A stretch of 64,000 bases of DNA from Klebsiella quasipneumoniae subsp. quasipneumoniae (GTDB lineage Bacteria; Pseudomonadota; Gammaproteobacteria; Enterobacterales; Enterobacteriaceae): the NCBI RefSeq assembly GCF_020525925.1, contig NZ_CP084876.1, positions 2,790,001-2,854,000 on the forward strand, given 5' to 3'. Each line of letters begins with the position of its first letter. Within the stretch, counting starts at the first letter, position 1. The notes below the pieces were generated by a model. It worked only from the letters and a program-made list of their open reading frames with translations, made no database searches and was not told the DNA's origin. The translations under genes and the position numbers were made by a program. Shown here piece by piece: positions 59,897 to 64,000 of the stretch.

Positions 59897-61171
59897 ATGG
59901 AAAAGTTATCTTACGCATCTGAAAGTAGTACATCTCCATGGACCACCTACCTGCGCCAGATCGACCGTGTCGCGCCTTATCTCGGCGATCTTGCCTACTG
60001 GGTGGAAACCCTGCGCCATCCGAAGCGTGCGCTGATCGTCGACATCCCTGTGCAGATGGACGACGGCACCATTCGCCACTTCGAGGGCTATCGCGTTCAG
60101 CACAATCTTTCGCGTGGGCCGGGTAAAGGTGGTGTTCGCTACCATCCGGATGTTGATCTTAACGAAGTCATGGCACTTTCTGCCTGGATGACCATTAAGT
60201 GCGCCGCGGTCAATATTCCTTACGGCGGGGCCAAAGGCGGCATCCGCGTCGACCCCTTCTCGCTGTCGGAAGGTGAACTGGAACGCCTGACTCGCCGCTA
60301 TACCAGCGAAATCGGCATTATCATCGGGCCGCAGAAAGATATTCCGGCGCCGGACGTTGGCACCAACGGCAAAGTGATGGCGTGGATGATGGACACCTAC
60401 TCCATGAACCATGGCACCACCATCACCGGCGTGGTCACCGGCAAGCCGATCCACCTCGGCGGCTCCCTCGGTCGTGAAAAAGCCACCGGACGCGGCGTGT
60501 TCGTCACCGGCCGGGAAGTGGCCCGTCGCGCCGGCATCGAAATTGAAGGCGCTAAAGTGGCGCTGCAGGGCTTTGGTAACGTCGGTAGCGAAGCGGCGCG
60601 CCTGTTCGCCGGCGTCGGCGCCCGCGTAGTGGTCATTCAGGATCACACCGCCACCCTGTACAACGAAGGCGGGATTGATATGGCCGCCCTCACCGCCTGG
60701 CAGGCGGAGAAAAAGCAGATCGCCGGTTTCCCGGGCGCTCAGGAGATCGATAAAGAGGCATTCTGGACCACCCCGATGGACATCCTGATCCCGGCGGCGC
60801 TGGAAGGGCAAATCACCCGCGAGCGCGCTGAGAAACTGAGCTGCAAACTGGTGCTGGAAGGGGCTAACGGCCCAACCTATCCGGAAGCGGACGATGTGCT
60901 GGCCGAGCGCGGGGTGATCGTGGTGCCGGACGTTATCTGCAACGCCGGCGGGGTGACCGTCAGCTACTTTGAGTGGGTGCAGGACATGGCCAGCTTCTTC
61001 TGGAGCGAAGAGGAGATCAACGCCAAGATGGACCGCATCATGACCGACGCCATTATTCACGTCTGCGATAAAGCGGCCGAGAAAGAATGTACCCTGCGTA
61101 CCGCCGCCTATATCGTGGCCTGCGAGCGCATCCTGATGGCGCGTAAAGACCGCGGCATCTACCCGGGCTGA
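59897..61171 (+). CDS. Glutamate dehydrogenase, small hexameric (catabolic) type
   Basis: The 424-residue enzyme belongs to the GudB/RocG-like group, not to the 447-residue E. coli GdhA type. It has catalytic K113 in GGAKGGI, then [17 protein letters not shown] and the nucleotide motif [12 protein letters not shown]. It oxidises glutamate to 2-oxoglutarate and ammonia, probably with NAD+. It is divergent from the ast operon, which ends in glutamate, so the two make a route from arginine into the citric-acid cycle. Cofactor choice is inferred. Confidence 0.9.
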   Translation: MEKLSYASESSTSPWTTYLRQIDRVAPYLGDLAYWVETLRHPKRALIVDIPVQMDDGTIRHFEGYRVQHNLSRGPGKGGVRYHPDVDLNEVMALSAWMTIKCAAVNIPYGGAKGGIRVDPFSLSEGELERLTRRYTSEIGIIIGPQKDIPAPDVGTNGKVMAWMMDTYSMNHGTTITGVVTGKPIHLGGSLGREKATGRGVFVTGREVARRAGIEIEGAKVALQGFGNVGSEAARLFAGVGARVVVIQDHTATLYNEGGIDMAALTAWQAEKKQIAGFPGAQEIDKEAFWTTPMDILIPAALEGQITRERAEKLSCKLVLEGANGPTYPEADDVLAERGVIVVPDVICNAGGVTVSYFEWVQDMASFFWSEEEINAKMDRIMTDAIIHVCDKAAEKECTLRTAAYIVACERILMARKDRGIYPG

Positions 61172-61192
61172 TCCCCGTCAGGAAGTGAATCA

Positions 61193-61222
61193 GGGGTGGC
61201 ATTGCGCCGCCCCTTTTTTTTT
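61193..61222 (+). terminator. Intrinsic terminator after glutamate dehydrogenase
   Basis: GGGGTGGC-ATTGC-GCCGCCCC (one G-U pair) followed by nine T residues, 22 bases after the stop. Confidence 0.92.
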
Positions 61223-61234
61223 GCCGTCGCGCCG

Positions 61235-61888
61235 TCAGCCGCCGGTGGACCACAGCACTGGCCATCCCCGACGCTGCGCCTCCGCCAGCAGCCCCGGAGA
61301 GGGATTCACCGCGCAGGGGTGGCCGACCGCGGCGAGCAGCGGCAGATCCGAGATATGATCGCCGAAGGCGTAGCATGCCGCCAGCGGCTGACCCTTTTCC
61401 TGCGCATAGCATTGGGCATGCGCCGCCTTGTGTTCGCCGATGGCGGTCCGCCAGAGCTCACCGGTATAGCGGTCATCCACCACGACCGGCTCTGAGCACA
61501 GGGCATGCTCCACCCCCAGCGCCGCCATCGCCGGCCAGAGAATGGCGGTCATCGACCCGGAGACAAACACCACGTCATCCCCCCGAGCCTGATGCTGCCT
61601 GAGGCGCGCCGCCACCTCGCGGTGAAAACCATATCCGCCTTCGCGATACAGGCGCTCGGCGACCGCCCGCACCCGGGGGCGCGACTCGTGGCGAAACAGC
61701 GAGTAATAGTAGCGGTTGATCGCCTCCCGCGGCTGACCCGCTTCGCTGAGCGCCTGCAGCTGCCGGACAATCGCCGCGGCCGTCAAACCGCACTGCAGCG
61801 GATATTCCGCGGCATAGCGGTGCAGAAACAGGAACATACTTTTGCCGGTAATCAGCGTTTCATCCACATCAAAAAAGGCGATGCTCAT
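61235..61888 (-). CDS. HAD-superfamily subfamily IB phosphatase
   Basis: The 217-residue protein has the HAD motifs: I FFDVDETLITG (D7, D9), II VFVSGSM and III FGDHISDLPLL. It resembles the IB group (phosphoserine phosphatase / CicA-like), which acts on small phosphorylated molecules. I start it at MSIAFFDVDE (ATG 61888), which overlaps the AfsA-like gene by 20 bases; the long upstream frame is that gene read out of frame. As last gene of the operon it is a plausible dephosphorylating step of the pathway. Confidence 0.88.
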   Translation of the reverse strand: MSIAFFDVDETLITGKSMFLFLHRYAAEYPLQCGLTAAAIVRQLQALSEAGQPREAINRYYYSLFRHESRPRVRAVAERLYREGGYGFHREVAARLRQHQARGDDVVFVSGSMTAILWPAMAALGVEHALCSEPVVVDDRYTGELWRTAIGEHKAAHAQCYAQEKGQPLAACYAFGDHISDLPLLAAVGHPCAVNPSPGLLAEAQRRGWPVLWSTGG

Positions 61889-62654
61889 CCCCGTCCCCCT
61901 GCTCAATACTGACCAGATAATGTTGATGGCACTGCGCCGCCTGCTCGCACTCTTTGCGAGTGATGTAGTTAAGGTCATAGACGCTGAAGCTAAAGCCAAC
62001 TTCCGCTTTGCGGGTGCCGGTCTGGTCAAACCCCACCGAGCATTCACAGGTGAAGCGGCCATGGGCTGAACTTTTGCGCGACACCACGTTGAGGACGATG
62101 GTCACCGGCAGCGGAAAAACAAAGCAGGAAAAGGCCACCTGCAGCGAGCTCAGGGTAAAGTACTTCTCCGCCATCGCCACGCCGGCCTCCGCCAGCAGGA
62201 ATTTTTCCGTGGTGGCGATGATGGTCTGCCGCGCCGCCTCGATCAGCACCATCCCCTGAATATGTTGCCCGGTCTGGTGGTCGCAGAGCAGCTCCGAGGC
62301 ATCCTGCAGGATCAGGCGCGCGCAATAGCTATCCTCATCGCGTTTTTCCGGCGAGGTGATGAGGATATTCGCTTTTTTACGTTTATGTACCAGCCGCTGA
62401 TGATCGCGATTGTTTTGATAATAGAGATCCTGCAGATTGACGATCTGGCGCATTGTGTCCGGATAGTGCTGACGAATAATGCAGATGGTGCGGGAGATGT
62501 CGTCGAGCTGTACCCCCTGACCGATAACGATTTTATCGACCCCGGCCAGCTCGCCGCTCCAGACAAACCGCTCAAACTCATTCACCGTCAGCACATTCTC
62601 ATGCCGCCGGGCAAAATCGGTAAATTTCTCACCCACTACAATTAATTTTTCCAT
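61869..62654 (-). CDS. AfsA-type hotdog-domain protein
   Basis: The 261-residue protein has one hotdog domain of the A-factor biosynthesis (AfsA) kind at about 88-235: LVHKRKKANILITS, then HQTGQHIQGMVLIEAARQ, the typical helix motif of the family. The first 85 residues have no clear match. Streptomyces AfsA has two such domains and condenses a beta-ketoacyl group with dihydroxyacetone phosphate. A single-domain form here would need a different architecture or a dimer. It lies between a thiolase and a phosphatase in one operon, with GAGGAG before the start. Confidence 0.75.
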   Translation of the reverse strand: MEKLIVVGEKFTDFARRHENVLTVNEFERFVWSGELAGVDKIVIGQGVQLDDISRTICIIRQHYPDTMRQIVNLQDLYYQNNRDHQRLVHKRKKANILITSPEKRDEDSYCARLILQDASELLCDHQTGQHIQGMVLIEAARQTIIATTEKFLLAEAGVAMAEKYFTLSSLQVAFSCFVFPLPVTIVLNVVSRKSSAHGRFTCECSVGFDQTGTRKAEVGFSFSVYDLNYITRKECEQAAQCHQHYLVSIEQGDGDEHRLF

Positions 62655-62667
62655 GGCGCTTGTCTCC

Positions 62668-63873
62668 TCAGATCGTTTTCACCAGTAACGCAATCCCCAT
62701 CCCGCCGCCGATGCACAGCGACGCCAGGCCGGTCGGTTGATTCTCCCGGCGCAGCGCGTGCACCAGGCTGACCACAATCCGCGTCCCGGAACTGCCCAGC
62801 GGATGGCCGAGGGCGATCGCGCCGCCGTGGACGTTCAGCCGGGAAGCAATCTCCTCCTCCGTCATCTGATGCGCTCTGGCCAGTCCCTTGACTACCCCCA
62901 GCACCTGCGCGGCAAAGGCTTCGTTAATCTCCAGCCGGGCCATATCGCTGAGCTGAAAACGCCCGCGGCGCAGGGCGCACGCTATGGCCGGCAGCGGGCC
63001 AAGCCCCATCATGGACGGGTCGACGCCGCCCTCGCCAAAGGAGACAATCTCCGCCAGCGGCTGCAGGCCATAGCGGGCAACGGCGCGCGCCGACGCGAGG
63101 ATCACCGACGCGGCGCCATCGTTCAGCCCGGAGGCATTGCCCGCCGTGACGCTGCCGTCGGCGCGAAAGGCCGGTTTCAGCGCCGCCAGCTGCTCGGCGC
63201 TAAGATCATGGCGGATCGGCTCATCCTCGCGGACCGTGCTGACGCCCCGCTTCGCGCTGACCGTCACCGGCACCATCTCATCGGCAAAATAGCCGGCGCG
63301 GCTGGCGGCGGAGGCTTTGTGATGGCTCTCCAGGGCATACTGGTCCTGCGCCGCGCGCGAGATCTGCTCCTGCGCGGCGATGGTCTCCGCCGTTTCCCCC
63401 ATCGGGATCTGCAGCAGCGGATCGGTTAATCCGTCGCGCTGGATCACATCCTCACTGCTGAACGCGCCGAATTTCATCCCGCCCCTTATCTCTCCCCGCA
63501 GCAAAAACGGCGCCTGACTCATATTTTCCATTCCGCCGGCAACCACCAGGTCGGCATAACCGCTCTGGATATGGATCGCCCCTTCGGTCAGGCTTTTCAT
63601 GCCGCTACCGCAGATCATATTCTGGGTGTAAGCCGGCTTTTGCACCGGGATCCCCGCCCGCAGCGCAACCTGACGCGCCGGTCCCATCCCCTGCCCGGCG
63701 GCAAGGACGCAGCCGCAGATCACCTCATCGATCCACGCCGGGTCAATGCCGGCCTGCTGCAGGTTGTGCCTGACGGTGAGCGCGGCCAGCTCCACCGCGG
63801 AGACCGTTTTCAGGGCGCCAAGAAAGCGCCCCACCGGCGTACGGCAGGCCGCGACGATATAGACTTTGTTCAT
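62668..63873 (-). CDS. Acetyl-CoA acetyltransferase-type thiolase
   Basis: The 401-residue thiolase has C88 (MICGSGMKS), H357 ([14 protein letters not shown]) and C387 (SLCIGGGMG). It is more like biosynthetic AtoB/PhaA than PcaF, so it should join two acyl-CoA units into a beta-ketoacyl-CoA. The start lies two bases after the preceding gene's stop, and the AfsA-like gene follows after 13 bases, so the three are cotranscribed. Confidence 0.92.
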   Translation of the reverse strand: MNKVYIVAACRTPVGRFLGALKTVSAVELAALTVRHNLQQAGIDPAWIDEVICGCVLAAGQGMGPARQVALRAGIPVQKPAYTQNMICGSGMKSLTEGAIHIQSGYADLVVAGGMENMSQAPFLLRGEIRGGMKFGAFSSEDVIQRDGLTDPLLQIPMGETAETIAAQEQISRAAQDQYALESHHKASAASRAGYFADEMVPVTVSAKRGVSTVREDEPIRHDLSAEQLAALKPAFRADGSVTAGNASGLNDGAASVILASARAVARYGLQPLAEIVSFGEGGVDPSMMGLGPLPAIACALRRGRFQLSDMARLEINEAFAAQVLGVVKGLARAHQMTEEEIASRLNVHGGAIALGHPLGSSGTRIVVSLVHALRRENQPTGLASLCIGGGMGIALLVKTI

Positions 63874-63875
63874 GA

Positions 63876-64000
63876 TTATTCCATTACGTAGAGCGAGGAA
63901 AGATACTGCCGTGTCCCGGCTTCGCTGCCGGTAAAGCCCACATAGCCATCGGGATTGACCACCGCATAGTCATCGGGGCCGATCTGTAGCGCTTCGAGAA
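63876..64000 (-). CDS. C-terminal end of a possible flavin monooxygenase (cut by window edge)
   Basis: The last 40 codons of a leftward gene read LEALQIGPDDYAVVNPDGYV..., ending RQYLSSLYVME. The PDGYVG pattern near the end resembles the C-terminal domain of FAD-dependent aromatic monooxygenases (PheA/MhpA type), where RPDGYVAWR occurs. The match is short, so the family is uncertain. The stop is two bases from the thiolase start, which makes it the preceding gene of the same operon. Confidence 0.5.
   Translation of the reverse strand, partial: LEALQIGPDDYAVVNPDGYVGFTGSEAGTRQYLSSLYVME

Overview
The window reads as chromosome of a Klebsiella (K. pneumoniae / K. variicola complex-like) enterobacterium. 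It is GC-rich (about 58-60% by eye). Its gene blocks keep the Escherichia coli order (uspE-fnr-ogt-abgTBA-abgR-smrA; pntAB-ydgH-ydgI-folM-ydgC-rstA-rstB-tus-fumC-fumA-manA-ydgA; gapC-aldA-ydcF; astCADBE), joined in a Klebsiella-like arrangement with pca genes and a cytoplasmic fumarate reductase. I see no phage, insertion sequence, tRNA, rRNA or CRISPR array. tus, a Ter site inside its leader, and a perfect matS motif place the window in the replication terminus macrodomain.

Layout. 1-8240: anaerobic fumarate module with the end of dcuR, the flavin transferase apbE, a 925-residue fumarate reductase of old-yellow-enzyme/FMN_bind/FAD type, a DASS dicarboxylate transporter and a class I fumarase; a perfect FNR box lies in the divergent control region. 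8501-14541: beta-ketoadipate operon pcaIJFBDC with divergent pcaR and two operator repeats. 14538-20683: smrA and the p-aminobenzoyl-glutamate system abgR/abgABT. 20716-24000: a 52-residue membrane peptide, ogt, fnr (with an autoregulatory FNR box), uspE and ydiH. 24149-31200: pntAB, ydgH, ydgI, folM, ydgC. 31329-41613: rstA, a secreted 120-residue protein, rstB, Ter/tus, fumC, fumA, manA, ydgA. 41653-42061: a deletion scar joining the ends of malI and malY. 42306-49806: ydfZ, small hypothetical genes, yedEF, a YqaE-like peptide, an intact gapC, aldA, ydcF. 50188-51513: an MHS transporter followed by tandem REP elements. 51857-61171: the arginine succinyltransferase operon plus an amino-acid permease, divergent from a catabolic-type glutamate dehydrogenase. 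61235-64000: an operon of a HAD phosphatase, an AfsA-type hotdog protein, a thiolase and the end of a possible flavin monooxygenase.

How the genes work together. The left module would import C4-dicarboxylate, dehydrate malate to fumarate and reduce fumarate to succinate in the cytoplasm, with apbE attaching the covalent FMN. The pca genes convert carboxymuconate to succinyl-CoA and acetyl-CoA. The ast operon turns arginine into glutamate and succinate, and the neighbouring glutamate dehydrogenase could pass the glutamate to 2-oxoglutarate. The best candidate for an undescribed system is the right-hand operon: thiolase, AfsA-type and phosphatase activities are the steps needed to build a butyrolactone-like or related small molecule, which is unusual for an enterobacterium. 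This assignment is inference. Other items of note are the split rstA/rstB pair, the paired 19-bp dyads between abgR and abgA, the mal deletion scar and a repeated GTGAATAA motif in the astC control region.
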